Assembly: GCA_003249015.1 (NCBI GenBank)
Contig: QBLS01000014.1
Span: forward strand, 1 to 64,000
Source of the DNA: Pseudanabaena sp.
Lineage (GTDB): Bacteria; Cyanobacteriota; Cyanobacteriia; Pseudanabaenales; Pseudanabaenaceae
Length of the DNA: 64,000 nt
Direction: 5' to 3'
The position numbers and the translations under genes are program-made. The first letter of the stretch is position 1, and the number at the start of each line of letters is the position of its first letter. Below are positions 51,201-62,541 of the stretch, one piece after another. A model generated the notes under the pieces. That model was not told the origin of the DNA and did no database searches. It worked only from the letters and a program-made list of their open reading frames with translations.

Positions 51201-51515
51201 GGTGCTGCTTATATCCTTCAGGAGCTGCTTACAGTTAAGTCTGACGACATGACTGGACGTAACGAAGCTCTCAACGCGATCGTTAAAGGTCATGCGATCC
51301 CTCGTCCTGGCACTCCAGAATCATTCAAGGTGTTAGTGCGTGAGCTTCAGTCCCTATGCCTAGATGTATCAGTGCATAAACTGTCCGATGATGGTAGCAA
51401 TCAAGATACCGAGGTGGATCTGATGGTAGATACTGGCTCTCGTCGCACCCCCAATCGTCCTACCTATGAGTCTGTTTATAGAGGCGACATCAATTTTGAC
51501 GAGGATGATGACTAG
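48213..51515 (+). CDS. rpoB: RNA polymerase beta subunit
   Basis: A 1100-residue beta subunit. Recognisable parts are the N-terminal [20 protein letters not shown], the rifampicin-region [20 protein letters not shown] with [20 protein letters not shown], and the C-terminal [20 protein letters not shown]. The ATG at 48213 is the first after the promoter. It ends with an acidic tail NFDEDDD. First gene of the rpoBC1C2 cluster. The cyanobacterial length is shorter than in proteobacteria. Confidence 0.98.
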   Translation: MNKPTLVTPAFVLPDLVEIQRESFRWFLEEGLIEELESFSPITDYTGKMELHFIAKDYKLKRPKYSVDDSKRRDATYAVQMYVPTRLINKETGEIKEQEVFIGDLPLMTDRGTFIINGAERVIVNQIVRSPGVYYKQEIDKNGRRTYNASLIPNRGAWLKFETDKNDLVWVRIDKTRKLSAQVLLKAIGLSDAEILDALTHREYFQKTIDKEGQFDEDEALKELYRKLRPGEPPTESGGRELLRSRFFDPKRYDLGKVGRYKINKKLRLNTPDTMRVLTEKDILTAINYLINLKFDIGEIDDIDHLGNRRVRSVGELLQNQVRVGLNRLERIIRERMTVSDVDSLTPASLVNPKPLVAAIKEFFGSSQLSQFMDQTNPLAELTHKRRLSALGPGGLTRERAGFAVRDIHPSHYGRICPIETPEGPNAGLIGSLATHARVNQYGFIETPYYAVENGKVLKNQEPIYMTADEEDEFRVAPGDVATNDEGYIFSEIVPIRYRQEWGTATPEEIDYVAVSPVQIISVATSLIPFLEHDDANRALMGSNMQRQAVPLLRPERPLVGTGLEAQAARDSGMVIVSRVTGEVSYVSADEIRVKADDTGLESIYRLQKYQRSNQDTCLNQRPLVWVGDTVVAGQVLADGSATEGGEIALGQNILVAYMPWEGYNYEDAILINERLVIDDVYTSIHVEKYEIEARQTKLGPEEITREIPNVGEESLRNLDEQGIIRIGAWVSSGEILVGKVTPKGESDQPPEEKLLRAIFGEKARDVRDNSLRVPNGEKGRVVDVRVFTREQGDELPPGANMVVRVYVAQKRKIQVGDKMAGRHGNKGIISRILPKEDMPFLPDGTPLDIVLNPLGVPSRMNVGQVFECLLGWAAENLNARFKIVPFDEMYGEEASRELVHGQLEHARTHTGKDWVFNDEFPGKLTVYDGRTGEPFDQPVTVGKAYMLKLVHLVDDKIHARSTGPYSLVTQQPLGGKAQQGGQRFGEMEVWALEAFGAAYILQELLTVKSDDMTGRNEALNAIVKGHAIPRPGTPESFKVLVRELQSLCLDVSVHKLSDDGSNQDTEVDLMVDTGSRRTPNRPTYESVYRGDINFDEDDD

Positions 51516-51523
51516 CTGGTTGC

Positions 51524-51577
51524 TAGCTATTAGTTGTTAGATGGTTGGTTTTCTGCATATCTAATAACTAATAGCTA
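51524..51577. repeat. 18-bp inverted repeat between rpoB and rpoC1
   Basis: TAGCTATTAGTTGTTAGA (51524-51541) pairs with TCTAATAACTAATAGCTA (51560-51577) with one mismatch, loop of 18 bases. It starts nine bases after the rpoB stop. It may attenuate or process the rpoBC1C2 message. There is no U-run for termination. Confidence 0.75.
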
Positions 51578-51697
51578 AATCAAATGTGATGTTAAATTTC
51601 AGCAATTTATTAAGCAAGCTAACGCAATTCAATCATTGAAAAGCTAATTGCTAATAGCTTTAAATCTAAAGAAACTAATTTAAGGACGTTATAACGC

Positions 51698-53734
51698 ATG
51701 GCGAAAGTGGAACAGCGATTTGACTATGTCAAGATTGGCTTGGCATCACCTGATCGCATTCGTAAATGGGGTGAGCGAGTCTTGCCTAACGGTAGTTTGG
51801 TTGGTGAAGTAACCAAGCCTGAGACAATCAATTACCGTACACTCAAGCCAGAAATGGATGGGTTATTTTGCGAAAGAATTTTTGGACCCGCCAAAGACTG
51901 GGAATGCCATTGTGGCAAGTACAAACGTGTACGCCATCGCGGTATCGTTTGCGAGCGCTGTGGAGTGGAAGTAACTGAGTCACGAGTGCGTCGTCACCGC
52001 ATGGGATTCATTAAATTAGCAGCTTCTGTAACCCATGTCTGGTATCTCAAAGGTATTCCTAGTTATATGGCTACCTTGCTAGATATGCCTTTGCGCGATG
52101 TAGAACAGATCGTCTATTTCAATGCCTATGTCGTCCTTAATCCTGGGCTCCAATCGGAAGTAGATGGTGTAGTTGTATCAGTCAATAGTCGCGAGATTCG
52201 CATACGCGGTATTGACGGTATTGAAAGAGCATACCAGCTTCATCCTAAGCACGTCTCGACAATGGTTGAAGGCAAGGTTGTGGAAGCTGGCGAAGTAATC
52301 GCTGGGGCTTATGGCTTGTCTTACAAGCAATTGCTGACTGAAGATCAATGGATTGATCTAGAAGACCAAATTTATGCTGAAGATCCTGTTTTAGACGGAA
52401 TTGAGGTAGGAATAGGTGCTGAGGCAATCAAGCAATTGTTGCAAAACATCAACCTTGAGAAAGAGGCTGAGCGTCTTCGCAATGATATTGAAAACTCAAA
52501 GGGACAGAAACGAGCCAAACTGATCAAGCGTCTACGGGTGGTTGACAACTTTGTTGCAACTGGTTCTAAGCCTGATTGGATGGTTTTGGACGTTATTCCC
52601 GTCATCCCTCCTGATCTGCGTCCTATGGTGCAGTTGGATGGTGGCAGATTTGCGACCAGCGACTTGAATGATCTTTACCGTCGTGTAATCAACCGCAACA
52701 ATCGCCTCGCGCGTTTGCAGGAAATTCTTGCGCCTGAAATTATTGTCCGCAATGAAAAGCGGATGTTACAAGAGGCGGTAGATGCTCTGATTGATAATGG
52801 TCGGCGTGGTCGCACTGTGGTCGGCGCGAATAACCGCCCTCTTAAATCTTTATCCGACATTATTGAAGGTAAGCAGGGACGTTTCCGTCAAAACTTGCTG
52901 GGTAAACGTGTTGACTATTCAGGACGTTCCGTCATTGTTGTGGGTCCTAATCTCAAGATTCACCAATGTGGCTTGCCAAAGGAAATGGCGATCGAGCTAT
53001 TTCAGCCCTTTGTGATTCATCGATTGATTAAAACGGGATTGGTCAACAATATTAAAGCTGCGAAGAAATTAATCCAGCGCAACGACCCGTCTGTTTGGGA
53101 TGTATTGGAAGACGTAATTCGTGAACATCCTGTTATGTTAAACCGCGCTCCGACGCTTCACCGCTTGGGTATCCAAGCTTTTGAGCCACTCCTAGTTAGT
53201 GGTCGAGCAATTCAATTGCATCCTCTTGTTTGCCCAGCGTTTAACGCTGACTTTGATGGTGACCAAATGGCGGTTCACGTACCTCTGTCTATTGAGGCTC
53301 AAGCTGAAGCAAGATTGTTGATGCTTGCATCCAATAATATTCTCTCTCCAGCTACTGGTCGTCCGATTGTAACTCCCAGCCAAGATATGGTTTTGGGCTG
53401 CTACTATCTCACGACTGAGAACCCTTATAAACAGAAAGGAGAAGGTCGTTATTTTGCCAACTTTAACGATGTAGTGATGGCTTATGAGCAGGGTGAACTA
53501 GATATCCATGCAAATATCTGGGTACGATTCCAAGGCATCGTTGAAGGACAGGGTGAGGAAAGAGATGATGATGAGCCGAAGATAACTGTTTTAGAAGATG
53601 GTACAAGAGTTAAGGAATTTCCTTTCCGCCGTGTTCGAGAGGATGCAGAAGGAGGGGTAATCTCTCAATACATCAAGACCACTCCTGGACGAGTGATTTT
53701 CAATCAAGCAATCTATGCTTCTTTAGCTAGCTAG
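51698..53734 (+). CDS. rpoC1: RNA polymerase gamma (beta-prime N-terminal) subunit
   Basis: A 678-residue N-terminal half of beta-prime, split as in all cyanobacteria. The zinc site is [19 protein letters not shown], the rudder/lid region includes [20 protein letters not shown], and the catalytic metal motif is NADFDGDQM. It ends with [20 protein letters not shown]. It has a TAAGGACG ribosome site. Confidence 0.98.
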   Translation: MAKVEQRFDYVKIGLASPDRIRKWGERVLPNGSLVGEVTKPETINYRTLKPEMDGLFCERIFGPAKDWECHCGKYKRVRHRGIVCERCGVEVTESRVRRHRMGFIKLAASVTHVWYLKGIPSYMATLLDMPLRDVEQIVYFNAYVVLNPGLQSEVDGVVVSVNSREIRIRGIDGIERAYQLHPKHVSTMVEGKVVEAGEVIAGAYGLSYKQLLTEDQWIDLEDQIYAEDPVLDGIEVGIGAEAIKQLLQNINLEKEAERLRNDIENSKGQKRAKLIKRLRVVDNFVATGSKPDWMVLDVIPVIPPDLRPMVQLDGGRFATSDLNDLYRRVINRNNRLARLQEILAPEIIVRNEKRMLQEAVDALIDNGRRGRTVVGANNRPLKSLSDIIEGKQGRFRQNLLGKRVDYSGRSVIVVGPNLKIHQCGLPKEMAIELFQPFVIHRLIKTGLVNNIKAAKKLIQRNDPSVWDVLEDVIREHPVMLNRAPTLHRLGIQAFEPLLVSGRAIQLHPLVCPAFNADFDGDQMAVHVPLSIEAQAEARLLMLASNNILSPATGRPIVTPSQDMVLGCYYLTTENPYKQKGEGRYFANFNDVVMAYEQGELDIHANIWVRFQGIVEGQGEERDDDEPKITVLEDGTRVKEFPFRRVREDAEGGVISQYIKTTPGRVIFNQAIYASLAS

Positions 53735-53845
53735 TCTAGCTTACTCCTCTTGCTTAACCGAGAGGAATGACAACTAAATTTCTCACATGAGAAGTTTAGT
53801 TGTCCAAGCCAATTATTTAAATGATTATTTAGCAGCTTATACACC

Positions 53846-56800
53846 ATGGCAAATTTCACGACTAGCAGCACGGATTCGCCTGAAAACAACAAGCCTCAGC
53901 GCTTTATCAACCGCACGATTGATAAGGGTCAGCTTAAAAAATTAATCGCATGGGCTTTTACTCACTACGGTACTACTAGCGCTGCGATCGTTGCTGACCA
54001 ACTGAAAGCGCTAGGATTTCGCTATGCAACTCAGGCTGGCGTATCCATCAGTATTGAAGATTTACAGGTTCCTGCTACGAAGAAAGCGTTGTTAGCTGCT
54101 GCGGAACAGGAAATTGAAGAAACTGAAAGTCGCTACACCAGAGGTGAAATTACTGAGGTTGAACGTTTCCAGAAAGTTATCGATACTTGGAACGTTACTA
54201 ATGAGAATCTTAAGGATGAGGTGGTTAAGAATTTCAAGAGCAATAACCCACTCAATTCCGTTTATATGATGGCTTTCTCTGGTGCGCGTGGAAATATTTC
54301 ACAGGTGCGTCAGTTGGTGGGTATGCGTGGCTTGATGGCTGATCCTCAAGGAGAAATCATCGATTTACCAATTAAGACCAATTTCCGTGAAGGACTAACA
54401 GTTACCGAATATATTATTTCTTCCTATGGTGCGCGGAAGGGATTGGTTGATACCGCGTTACGCACAGCCGACTCTGGATACCTCACCCGCCGTTTAGTGG
54501 ATGTGTCGCAGGATGTGATTGTTCGGGAGAATGATTGCGGCACAACTCGTGGTATTCGCTTGAGAGCGATGCGAGATGGGGAAAAGACGCTGATTAAGTT
54601 GTCCGATCGCCTATTTGGTAGAGTTGCGGCTGAGGAGATTGTCGATCCCAAAACTGGTGAGGTGATCGTGATGCGTAACCAAGAGATCTCAGAGGATCTT
54701 TCCTTGGCTGTGCAGAAGGCAGGTGTAGAAGAAGTTTGTGTGCGCTCTGCCTTTACCTGCGAATCAACTCGCTCAGTTTGTCAGATGTGCTATGGCTGGA
54801 GCCTTGCCCATGCCGAATTGGTAGACATTGGAGAAGCCGTGGGAATTATTGCAGCTCAGTCTATCGGTGAACCTGGTACACAGTTGACGATGCGTACTTT
54901 CCACACAGGTGGTGTGTTTACTGGGGAAGTTGCGGAACAGCAACGCGCTCCCTTTGATGGCACTATCAAGTACAGTAAAAAGCTAAAGGTACGCCCGATG
55001 CGTACTCGCCATGGTGAAGATGCATTTATCGTGGAGTCAAACGGTGACTTCATTCTAGAAGGTGCTGAAGGTAAGCGGACTTATGCGGTAACCCAAGGTT
55101 CCACATTGCTGATGCGTGAGGGGCAGAAGGTCACTAAAAATCAACTAATGGCTGAGGTTTCGGCAACTGGTAAAACTTCACGTAAGACCACTGAAAAAGC
55201 GACTAAGGCTCTCAATACTGGTTTGGCTGGTGAAGTTCTATTCTCCGATCTTGCCATTGAAGAGAAAAAGGATCGTCAAGGCAATACTAGCTATGTGGCT
55301 CGTGGTGAAAAAGGTAGAGTTTGGGTCTTAGCGGGTGAAGTTTATAACTTGCCCCCAGGTGCTGAGCCAACCGTTAAAAATGAGACTGCCGTGCAAGAAG
55401 GCGATGTGCTTGCGGAAACCCGTTTGATTACAGAGCATGGTGGGGTTGTTCGTCTTAGTGAAGAGGATAGCCGCCACAACCGCGAAGTTGAGATCATTAC
55501 AGCTTCTGTGGTTTTAGATCAGGCGATCGTCAAGGAGGAAAGCTACCAAGGTCGCGAGCACTACGTGCTGGAAACTCAAGGTGGTCAAAACTTCTCTCTA
55601 AAAGCTTCTCCAGGCTCCAAGTTGATTAACAATCAAGTTGTGGCTGAGTTGATTGATGACACTTATCAGACTAAAAGTGGCGGCATCATCAAGTTTGCGG
55701 GTGTGGAAGTCGCTAAGCGCAGTAAGGGTAAGCAGGGCTACGAAGTGGTCAAAGGCGGTACTTTGCTATGGGTTCCTGAAGAGACTCACGAAGTCAATAA
55801 AGATGCTTCTTTGTTGATGGTTGAAGAGAATCAATTTATTGAGGCTGGCACAGAAGTTGTCAAGGACATTTTTAGCCAAACCGCAGGGGTGGTGGAAGTA
55901 TTCCAAAAAAACGATATTCTTCGTGAAATCGTGATTAAACCAGGCGATTTACATTTGGTGGATGATCCACAAACAGCAATGCAGAAGAATGGCTCATTAG
56001 CCTACCCTGGCACTGAAATTATGCCTGGGTTAACTTCTCCTGAGTTGCGTTATGTAGAGTATCTTGACTCTACGGAGGGTCCAGCATTGCTGCTGCGTCC
56101 CGTTGAGGAGTACCAAGTGCCCGATGTGCCAACCGTCCCTAGTCAAGAGTCGGTCAATCAAGAGGGTCGCTCGATTGGTTTGCGGGCTGTGCAAAGGATT
56201 CCTTATAAGGATGGCGATCGCGTTAAGGCGATCGACAGTGTTGAGTTGCTAAAAACTCAATTACTGCTGGAAGTAGATACCGATGCACCGCAATTGGCGG
56301 CTGACATTGAATTTATTCCCAACGAACAAGATCCTGGTAGCTTGCGTTTGCAATTGGTGATTTTGGAATCGCTCGTAATTCGTCAAGATACTTCTGGCGA
56401 TCCTGCCCACAGCAACTCGCGGACAAGATTGTTAGTTAACGATGGCGATCGCATTGATCCAGGAGCTGTCGTTGCAAGAACTGAAATTCTTTGCAAAAAA
56501 GCGGGTCAAGTGCGCGGTATTCGCCAAGGCTCAGAGGTGGTTCGTCGCTTGCTAATCGTCACTGAGGCTGATTGCATTACGACTGATTGCCCAAACCCTA
56601 CTGTTAAAGTTGGGGATTTGCTAAGGGCTGGTGACGAAATTGGTGAAGGAATTATCACTCAAGAGTCTGGACAGGTCTTGAAAATAGATAATAATCAAGT
56701 CATTGTCCGCATCGGTCGTCCCTACCTTGTATCGCCTGGAGCCTTGCTACAAATTCATGATGCCGACCTTGTACAGAGGGGTGACAACATCGCTTTGTTG

Positions 56801-57826
56801 GTATTTGAACGCGCCAAGACTGGAGACATTATTCAAGGGTTGCCTCGTATTGAAGAGCTTTTAGAAGCTCGTAAGCCTAAGGAAATGTGTGTACTATCGC
56901 GGACATCGGGAACTGCTCAAGTAACCTATGATGCCGATGATAATCCTGAAGTACGGATTCTTGGTGACGATGGGGTAGTGGATGATGATTACTCATTCAA
57001 TGCTGGTCAGAGTGTGATTATTTCGGATGGGCAAAAGGTTTCGGCTGGTGAGGCGATTACCGATGGTCCTGCCAATCCCCATGACATTCTGGACATCTAC
57101 TTCCAAGCTTACAAAGAATCTCTCGGTGTAAGGAAAGCAGCTCTCATTGGTTTGCAGAAAGTTCAAGAATTCTTGATGAATGAGGTGCAATCTGTTTATC
57201 AATCTCAGGGTGTGGATATTTCCGATAAGCACATTGAGGTAATTGTGAAGCAGATGACATCTAAGGTTCGCATTGAAGATGGTGGTGATACTACCCGCCT
57301 TCCTGGTGAGCTAGTGGAACTGCATCAAGTAGAACAGATCAATGAAGCAATGGAAATCACTGGTGGCGCACCTGCTGACTACACTCCTGTATTGATGGGT
57401 ATCACTAAAGCAAGTTTAAATACTGATAGCTTTATCTCGGCAGCTAGTTTCCAAGAGACAACCCGCGTACTCACGGAGGCGGCGATCGAAGGTAAGTCTG
57501 ATTGGTTACGTGGCTTGAAGGAGAACGTGATCATTGGTCGCTTGATTCCTGCGGGTACGGGCTTTAACGCTTACGATACGCCGATTGTGGAAGTGGATAG
57601 CGGCTATGAGACTGATCTTGGCTATGACGAAGAGGCTGATGATGTAATCATTGATGATAATACGGCGCGAAACTATCAAATTATTGAGCCTCGCGTTGAA
57701 CCTATCCGCGTGATTGACAAGCCTCGGAGTCGCCGTAGCTTCGATGATGAGCTAGTCGATGATGATGTGGAGTTTGAGGATGATGATCTTGAAGATGATG
57801 ATGATGACTTCGATGATGAAGACTAA
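53846..57826 (+). CDS. rpoC2: RNA polymerase beta-prime C-terminal subunit
   Basis: A 1326-residue C-terminal half of beta-prime. It has the second zinc site (DCGTTRGI.., [13 protein letters not shown]) and the trigger-loop region [24 protein letters not shown], then the large cyanobacterial insertion (about 350-1000) before [20 protein letters not shown]. The C-terminus is a very acidic run of Asp/Glu (last 30 residues), longer than in rpoB. The distance to rpoC1 is 111 bases. Confidence 0.98.
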   Translation: MANFTTSSTDSPENNKPQRFINRTIDKGQLKKLIAWAFTHYGTTSAAIVADQLKALGFRYATQAGVSISIEDLQVPATKKALLAAAEQEIEETESRYTRGEITEVERFQKVIDTWNVTNENLKDEVVKNFKSNNPLNSVYMMAFSGARGNISQVRQLVGMRGLMADPQGEIIDLPIKTNFREGLTVTEYIISSYGARKGLVDTALRTADSGYLTRRLVDVSQDVIVRENDCGTTRGIRLRAMRDGEKTLIKLSDRLFGRVAAEEIVDPKTGEVIVMRNQEISEDLSLAVQKAGVEEVCVRSAFTCESTRSVCQMCYGWSLAHAELVDIGEAVGIIAAQSIGEPGTQLTMRTFHTGGVFTGEVAEQQRAPFDGTIKYSKKLKVRPMRTRHGEDAFIVESNGDFILEGAEGKRTYAVTQGSTLLMREGQKVTKNQLMAEVSATGKTSRKTTEKATKALNTGLAGEVLFSDLAIEEKKDRQGNTSYVARGEKGRVWVLAGEVYNLPPGAEPTVKNETAVQEGDVLAETRLITEHGGVVRLSEEDSRHNREVEIITASVVLDQAIVKEESYQGREHYVLETQGGQNFSLKASPGSKLINNQVVAELIDDTYQTKSGGIIKFAGVEVAKRSKGKQGYEVVKGGTLLWVPEETHEVNKDASLLMVEENQFIEAGTEVVKDIFSQTAGVVEVFQKNDILREIVIKPGDLHLVDDPQTAMQKNGSLAYPGTEIMPGLTSPELRYVEYLDSTEGPALLLRPVEEYQVPDVPTVPSQESVNQEGRSIGLRAVQRIPYKDGDRVKAIDSVELLKTQLLLEVDTDAPQLAADIEFIPNEQDPGSLRLQLVILESLVIRQDTSGDPAHSNSRTRLLVNDGDRIDPGAVVARTEILCKKAGQVRGIRQGSEVVRRLLIVTEADCITTDCPNPTVKVGDLLRAGDEIGEGIITQESGQVLKIDNNQVIVRIGRPYLVSPGALLQIHDADLVQRGDNIALLVFERAKTGDIIQGLPRIEELLEARKPKEMCVLSRTSGTAQVTYDADDNPEVRILGDDGVVDDDYSFNAGQSVIISDGQKVSAGEAITDGPANPHDILDIYFQAYKESLGVRKAALIGLQKVQEFLMNEVQSVYQSQGVDISDKHIEVIVKQMTSKVRIEDGGDTTRLPGELVELHQVEQINEAMEITGGAPADYTPVLMGITKASLNTDSFISAASFQETTRVLTEAAIEGKSDWLRGLKENVIIGRLIPAGTGFNAYDTPIVEVDSGYETDLGYDEEADDVIIDDNTARNYQIIEPRVEPIRVIDKPRSRRSFDDELVDDDVEFEDDDLEDDDDDFDDED

Positions 57827-57828
57827 AT

Positions 57829-57908
57829 AACAAGAAGCGGCGCAGAGCGCCGCTTCTTGTTTTTATAGCAAAAGAGAAAATGGCTACGCCATTTTCTCTT
57901 TTGCTATA
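57829..57908. terminator. Two perfect hairpins after rpoC2
   Basis: AACAAGAAGCGGCGC (57829-57843/57847-57861, loop AGA) with a T-run, then TATAGCAAAAGAGAAAATGG (57864-57884/57888-57908, loop TAC; 21 bp). The second has the same TATAGCAAA ends as palindrome family 2. They separate the rpoBC1C2 unit from purS. Confidence 0.82.
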
Positions 57909-57938
57909 AGATTAGATTCAAGCAACATCAAAGTAAGC

Positions 57939-58190
57939 ATGAAGTATCAAGCCCGCATATTTATTACCCTACGCCCATCGGTTCTCGATCCCGCAGGTAC
58001 TGCTGTGCAGTCTGCCCTGAAACAAATGGATTATCACGTTGATTCTGTCCGTATTGGTAAATACGTGGAAATTGCTCTTGAAGCAAAGGATGATGAAGAG
58101 GCGGCTCAAAAACTTGATGAAGCTGCTGATAAGCTACTGGCTAATCCAGTGATCGAAAATTATCGTTTTGAGTTTACTCAAGTCGCCTAG
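57939..58190 (+). CDS. purS: Phosphoribosylformylglycinamidine synthase, PurS subunit
   Basis: An 83-residue small structural subunit of the PurLQS complex in purine synthesis: MKYQARIFITLRPSVLDPAG, then QSALKQMDYHVDSVRIGKYV and ANPVIENYRFEF. purQ follows after 11 bases, so the two are co-transcribed. purL is not in the window. Confidence 0.97.
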   Translation: MKYQARIFITLRPSVLDPAGTAVQSALKQMDYHVDSVRIGKYVEIALEAKDDEEAAQKLDEAADKLLANPVIENYRFEFTQVA

Positions 58191-58201
58191 GAACCAAGAA
58201 T

Positions 58202-58900
58202 ATGAAGTTTGGTATTTTAGTTTTTCCTGGTTCCAATTGCGATCGCGATGTGGCGACAGTTACTAGTGGTATTTTGCAGCAACCCACTAGATTAATTTGG
58301 CACAGTGATACAGACTTGAGTGATTGTGATGTCGTAGTAGTTCCAGGGGGGTTCAGTTATGGTGACTATCTGCGCTGTGGCGCGATCGCTAGATTTGCCC
58401 CCGTAATGCGATCGCTACAGGAACACGCAGCTAAGGGCAAATATGTACTGGGTATATGTAATGGGTTTCAGATTTTAACTGAGTCAGGACTATTACAGGG
58501 CGCATTAGTTCGTAACCGTGATTTACACTTTATTTGCGATCGCGCTCCTCTACGAGTGGAAAGAAATGATTTGGTATTTACTCAAAAATATCAAAAGCAT
58601 CAAGTAATTAGCTTACCGATCGCTCACGGTGAAGGCTGTTATTTTGCTGACGCTGACACGCTTAAAGAAATTGAAGATAATCAGCAAATTGTATTTCGTT
58701 ATTGCGATGCGATCGGGCATGTCAGTGATGACTCGAATCCCAATGGCTCCCTAAATAACATTGCAGGAATTACCAACAAACAGGGCAATGTCATTGGGAT
58801 GATGCCTCACCCAGAAAGGGCTGCCGAAAAAATTGTGGGCGGCACTGATGGCAAAGCTTTATTTGAAGGATTGATTTCAGGTTTATTGATCAATGCCTAG
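58202..58900 (+). CDS. purQ: Phosphoribosylformylglycinamidine synthase, PurQ subunit
   Basis: A 232-residue glutaminase subunit. The catalytic Cys is in YVLGICNGFQILTE, with the His and Glu in MMPHPERA near residue 205. It supplies ammonia from glutamine to PurL. It follows purS by 11 bases and overlaps sixA by 8 bases, so the three genes form an operon. Confidence 0.97.
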   Translation: MKFGILVFPGSNCDRDVATVTSGILQQPTRLIWHSDTDLSDCDVVVVPGGFSYGDYLRCGAIARFAPVMRSLQEHAAKGKYVLGICNGFQILTESGLLQGALVRNRDLHFICDRAPLRVERNDLVFTQKYQKHQVISLPIAHGEGCYFADADTLKEIEDNQQIVFRYCDAIGHVSDDSNPNGSLNNIAGITNKQGNVIGMMPHPERAAEKIVGGTDGKALFEGLISGLLINA

Positions 58901-59399
58901 CCTATATTTAATTCGTCACGGAATTGCTGAAGAGCGTGGCACTCAGGCAGATGATAACCTGCGCTCGCTAACCGATGAGGGGCAGAAAAAAACTAAGCAA
59001 GTTGCCAAGCGTCTCTATGATTTAGGCTTGCGTTTTGATTTATTACAAACTAGCCCCCTAGTTCGGGCAAAGCAAACCTCTGATATTTTTGCCAATATAT
59101 TTACCAACTGTCCAGTTCAGCAGTCAGAAGAACTAGCTCCTGAAGGTAGTCTAGAAACATGGCTTACTTGGGCAAATGAGTGGATTTCTAAACATCCTCA
59201 CCCTGGCAAAGCTTCATTAGGAATCATTGGGCATGAGCCAGATCTGAGTACTTGGGCAGAAATTCTAATTTGGGGAGAGTCAAAAGGAGCTTTGGTTTTG
59301 AAAAAGGCAGGAATAATTGGATTAGCCTTACCCGAAAATCAGCCTTGGCAGGGAAATAGTATTCTGTTTCTCTCGATTCCACCTAAATTATTAATTTAG
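58893..59399 (+). CDS. sixA: SixA-type phosphohistidine phosphatase
   Basis: A 168-residue histidine-phosphatase-fold protein. The phosphate-binding RHG motif is near the start (LIRHGIAEE), with the second arginine in QTSPLVRAKQTSDI and the second histidine in IIGHEPDLSTW. It overlaps purQ by eight bases. SixA removes phosphate from histidine phosphotransfer proteins; the link to purines is probably only positional. Confidence 0.92.
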   Translation: MPSLYLIRHGIAEERGTQADDNLRSLTDEGQKKTKQVAKRLYDLGLRFDLLQTSPLVRAKQTSDIFANIFTNCPVQQSEELAPEGSLETWLTWANEWISKHPHPGKASLGIIGHEPDLSTWAEILIWGESKGALVLKKAGIIGLALPENQPWQGNSILFLSIPPKLLI

Positions 59400-59434
59400 A
59401 AAACAGGGGCAGTGCAATGCGCTGCCCCTGTTTT
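59400..59434. terminator. Hairpin after sixA
   Basis: AAAACAGGGGCAG..CTGCCCCTGTTTTT with a T-run, directly after the stop codon at 59397-59399. A clear rho-independent-type end of the purS-purQ-sixA unit. Confidence 0.85.
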
Positions 59435-59509
59435 TAGTTTGTGACCATGAATCGCTAAACTTGTTAAACCGCAATTTTTAAAGCTGTTGCTAGTTTTACC
59501 AGATCATTA

Positions 59510-59546
59510 GAAGAAGTTGCGGCGCGAAGCGCCACAACTTCTTCTA
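59510..59546. repeat. GCGC-tip hairpin upstream of fabG
   Basis: AGAAGAAGTTGCGGCGC, loop GAA, and GCGCCACAACTTCTTCT with one mismatch. It lies in the fabG leader rather than at a gene end. Confidence 0.7.
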
Positions 59547-59582
59547 AATAAAAGCGACAACGGCTATAAAGAAAAATTTTAA

Positions 59583-60350
<768 letters not shown>

Positions 60351-60385
60351 CTTATGTGTGCTTCGCTCCGCGAAGCACACATAAG
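60351..60385. terminator. Perfect 16-bp hairpin after fabG
   Basis: CTTATGTGTGCTTCGC, loop TCC and the reverse complement, starting at the base after the fabG stop. Confidence 0.82.
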
Positions 60386-60464
60386 TCTATTAAGGCTAAA
60401 GTCAGCACAAAGCACTGTAATCTAAAGCTTGAAGTGTTGGAAAAATAATTCATCTGGTGTAACT

Positions 60465-60959
60465 GTGAATCGCGTCAATTCCTTGAATAAAATTTTCAGA
60501 CAGATTTTGGTTATGTTGGCGATCGCATTTTGCTGCTTCATCACACCTCCAAATATAGCGATCGCCTCGCCAATCCCAGAACTTGGCATTGATTTTACTA
60601 AGCAAACAGCGATCGCCGTTCAAGTGTCGCTGAGCAATGCTGCCAACGAGCTAAAATTCACACCCGATTACTTTACTTTTGCGTCGGGCAAACGTTACAA
60701 ACTCACACTCAGTAACCCTAGCGAAACCAAGCACTATTTCACCAGCAAAGATTTTGCCGATGCAGTCTGGACACAAAATGTCGTGGCAGGCAACGTGGAA
60801 GTGAAAGGTAACATTCGCGAACTCGAATTACGTCCCAACACATCTGCCGAATGGACTTTTATTCCGATTAAATCGGGTACATACGAATTGCACTGCGCGA
60901 TCGCGGGTCATGCCGAAGCAGGAATGCGTGGCACAATTACCATTCAGCCCAGCATTTAG
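60465..60959 (+). CDS. Exported cupredoxin-like protein
   Basis: A 164-residue protein beginning at a GTG (position 60465), because the longer frame has only a TTG. A signal peptide (ILVMLAIAFCCFITPP, cleavage after AIAS) exports it. The body is a beta sandwich with the copper-ligand pattern ETKHYFTSKDF and LHCAIAGHAEAGMRG (His, Cys, His, Met). It is a blue-copper-like protein, not plastocyanin, with longer loops. It could transfer electrons or carry copper in the lumen or periplasm. Confidence 0.8.
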   Translation: MNRVNSLNKIFRQILVMLAIAFCCFITPPNIAIASPIPELGIDFTKQTAIAVQVSLSNAANELKFTPDYFTFASGKRYKLTLSNPSETKHYFTSKDFADAVWTQNVVAGNVEVKGNIRELELRPNTSAEWTFIPIKSGTYELHCAIAGHAEAGMRGTITIQPSI

Positions 60960-60992
60960 TCATAATCTAATCAGACTAATAAAAATATAACC

Positions 60993-61802
60993 ATGCATTT
61001 TCTAATCGCCATTTTCCTCAGCTTATTTGTAGTGATTTATCCAATCGCTCCTGTACAGGCACAAATCAACATTACCGAGGCTGAATCTCAACAACTAGAT
61101 ATGCTGGTCAAACAAGCTTTTGAAGCCACGGATGCAGGTGAATTTACCAAAGCCGAGGGATACTGGACAGATTTAATTAACCTCTATCCTGATAATGCGG
61201 CTGGCTGGAGCAATCGCGGTAACTCAAAAATCAGCCAAAATCGTCCAGAGGAAGCACTTGCCGATTACAACAAATCCGTAGAACTTGCCCCTAATTTTCC
61301 CGATCCATATCTCAATCGCGGCGCGGCTCTGGAAAGTCTAGGTAAATGGGAGGAGGCGATCGCCGATTACAATCGCGTTTTAGAAATTGATCCTCAAGAT
61401 GCTGCTGCCTATAACAACCGTGGCAATGCTAAGGCAGGTTTGGGCAAATGGGATGAGGCGATCGCTGACTATCAAATAGCTATGAAAGTCAATTCACGAT
61501 TTAGCACAGCCTTTGGCAACAATGCGATCGCACTTTACGAAGTCGGTACACGCGATGGCAATACGGACTTGGCGATTAAGGCTATGAAAAATATACTCCG
61601 CAAATATCCCAACTACACCGATGTCCGCGCCGCTCTGGTCGCCGCCCTGTGGGCAAATAAAAAGCAAGGCGAAGCTGAAAGTAATTGGGTATCTGTCGAA
61701 AATCTCGATCCTCGCTATCGAGATATCAACTGGGTAAAAAATATTCGTCGTTGGCCGCCTTCTTTGGTGTCCGCGTTAGAAAAATTTCTTTCTCTAAAGT
61801 AA
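60993..61802 (+). CDS. Exported TPR protein
   Basis: A 269-residue protein with a signal peptide (LIAIFLSLFVVIYPIAPVQA, cleavage after VQAQ) and at least four TPR units (GEFTKAEGYWTDLINLYPDN; SNRGNSKISQNRPEEALADY; LNRGAALESLGKWEEAIADY; NNRGNAKAGLGKWDEAIADY). This protein-protein scaffold resembles lumenal TPR proteins in cyanobacteria. It follows the cupredoxin gene by 33 bases on the same strand. Confidence 0.9.
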   Translation: MHFLIAIFLSLFVVIYPIAPVQAQINITEAESQQLDMLVKQAFEATDAGEFTKAEGYWTDLINLYPDNAAGWSNRGNSKISQNRPEEALADYNKSVELAPNFPDPYLNRGAALESLGKWEEAIADYNRVLEIDPQDAAAYNNRGNAKAGLGKWDEAIADYQIAMKVNSRFSTAFGNNAIALYEVGTRDGNTDLAIKAMKNILRKYPNYTDVRAALVAALWANKKQGEAESNWVSVENLDPRYRDINWVKNIRRWPPSLVSALEKFLSLK

Positions 61803-61819
61803 TGGTCACATTTTTGTGA

Positions 61820-61858
61820 AAAGCATAATGGCGGCGCGAAGCGCCGCCATTATGCTTT
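61820..61858. terminator. Perfect 18-bp hairpin
   Basis: AAAGCATAATGGCGGCGC, loop GAA and the reverse complement, shared by the convergent TPR and small secreted genes. A typical member of the GGCGGCGC-tip set. Confidence 0.82.
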
Positions 61859-61910
61859 CGGTTTCAAGCGCGAAGCGCTGTAATTTGCCTAAAAAATCGA
61901 GTTCACAAAG

Positions 61911-62234
61911 TTACTGGTTAGGGATAGAGATTTTGATTTCCCTTTGTTGCTGCTTTCTAAAAGTAGACACAGCTTCATCAAAGGACTCATTTTGATCCTT
62001 GCTAAACTGCTCTGGAGACCTGCCACCCGCCAGATTAATTTGATTGATTAATTGCAGTAGATTCACATTACTCCCACCTACACTCAACGAACCTCTTTCC
62101 TGTTGTTGCGCTTCTCTTAAAGTCTGCTCTGAGAGGGTTGGTGCGGTATTAACTTGAGCGATCGCACTGCTTGATAAGATCACATTTGCGGATATGAAAC
62201 TCATAGCAGCTAAAGAAGTAAGTCTTAAAAGCAT
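61911..62234 (-). CDS. Small exported hypothetical protein
   Basis: A 107-residue protein with a signal peptide (LRLTSLAAMSFISANVILSS, cleavage near AIAQ). The hydrophilic mature part includes EQTLREAQQQERGS and FDEAVSTFRKQQQREIKISI. No known domain. It stands alone before the ndhH promoter region. The ATG at 62234 is the only good start. Confidence 0.65.
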   Translation of the reverse strand: MLLRLTSLAAMSFISANVILSSSAIAQVNTAPTLSEQTLREAQQQERGSLSVGGSNVNLLQLINQINLAGGRSPEQFSKDQNESFDEAVSTFRKQQQREIKISIPNQ

Positions 62235-62541
62235 AGGTTTGGTTATAAGTTAGGTTTAGGGATATCTATAAGAATATATCAATCTCAAATTAGTTGCTAG
62301 AAGCCTCGACTTTTTGAAAGCCCGTCCCAACATCGCGATATACTGATCATCATTAAGGTATATCTACTTAAACGACATAATAGATAGAGTCATTCGTTAA
62401 AGCAATCGCTCATACAGTGACTTAAAATAACTAAAGTTTATGACTATCGCAATAAATTACGATAGCTCCTGAACAAACGGCAAAAACTAGCAATACTATT
62501 TAAAGCAACAGTTTACAGAGTAAAGAGGCGATCGCAAAATC
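62235..62541. other. ndhH upstream region
   Basis: 307 AT-rich bases between divergent genes. No repeat or extra gene was recognised; one HIP1 octamer lies just before the ndhH start (62528-62535). Confidence 0.6.
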
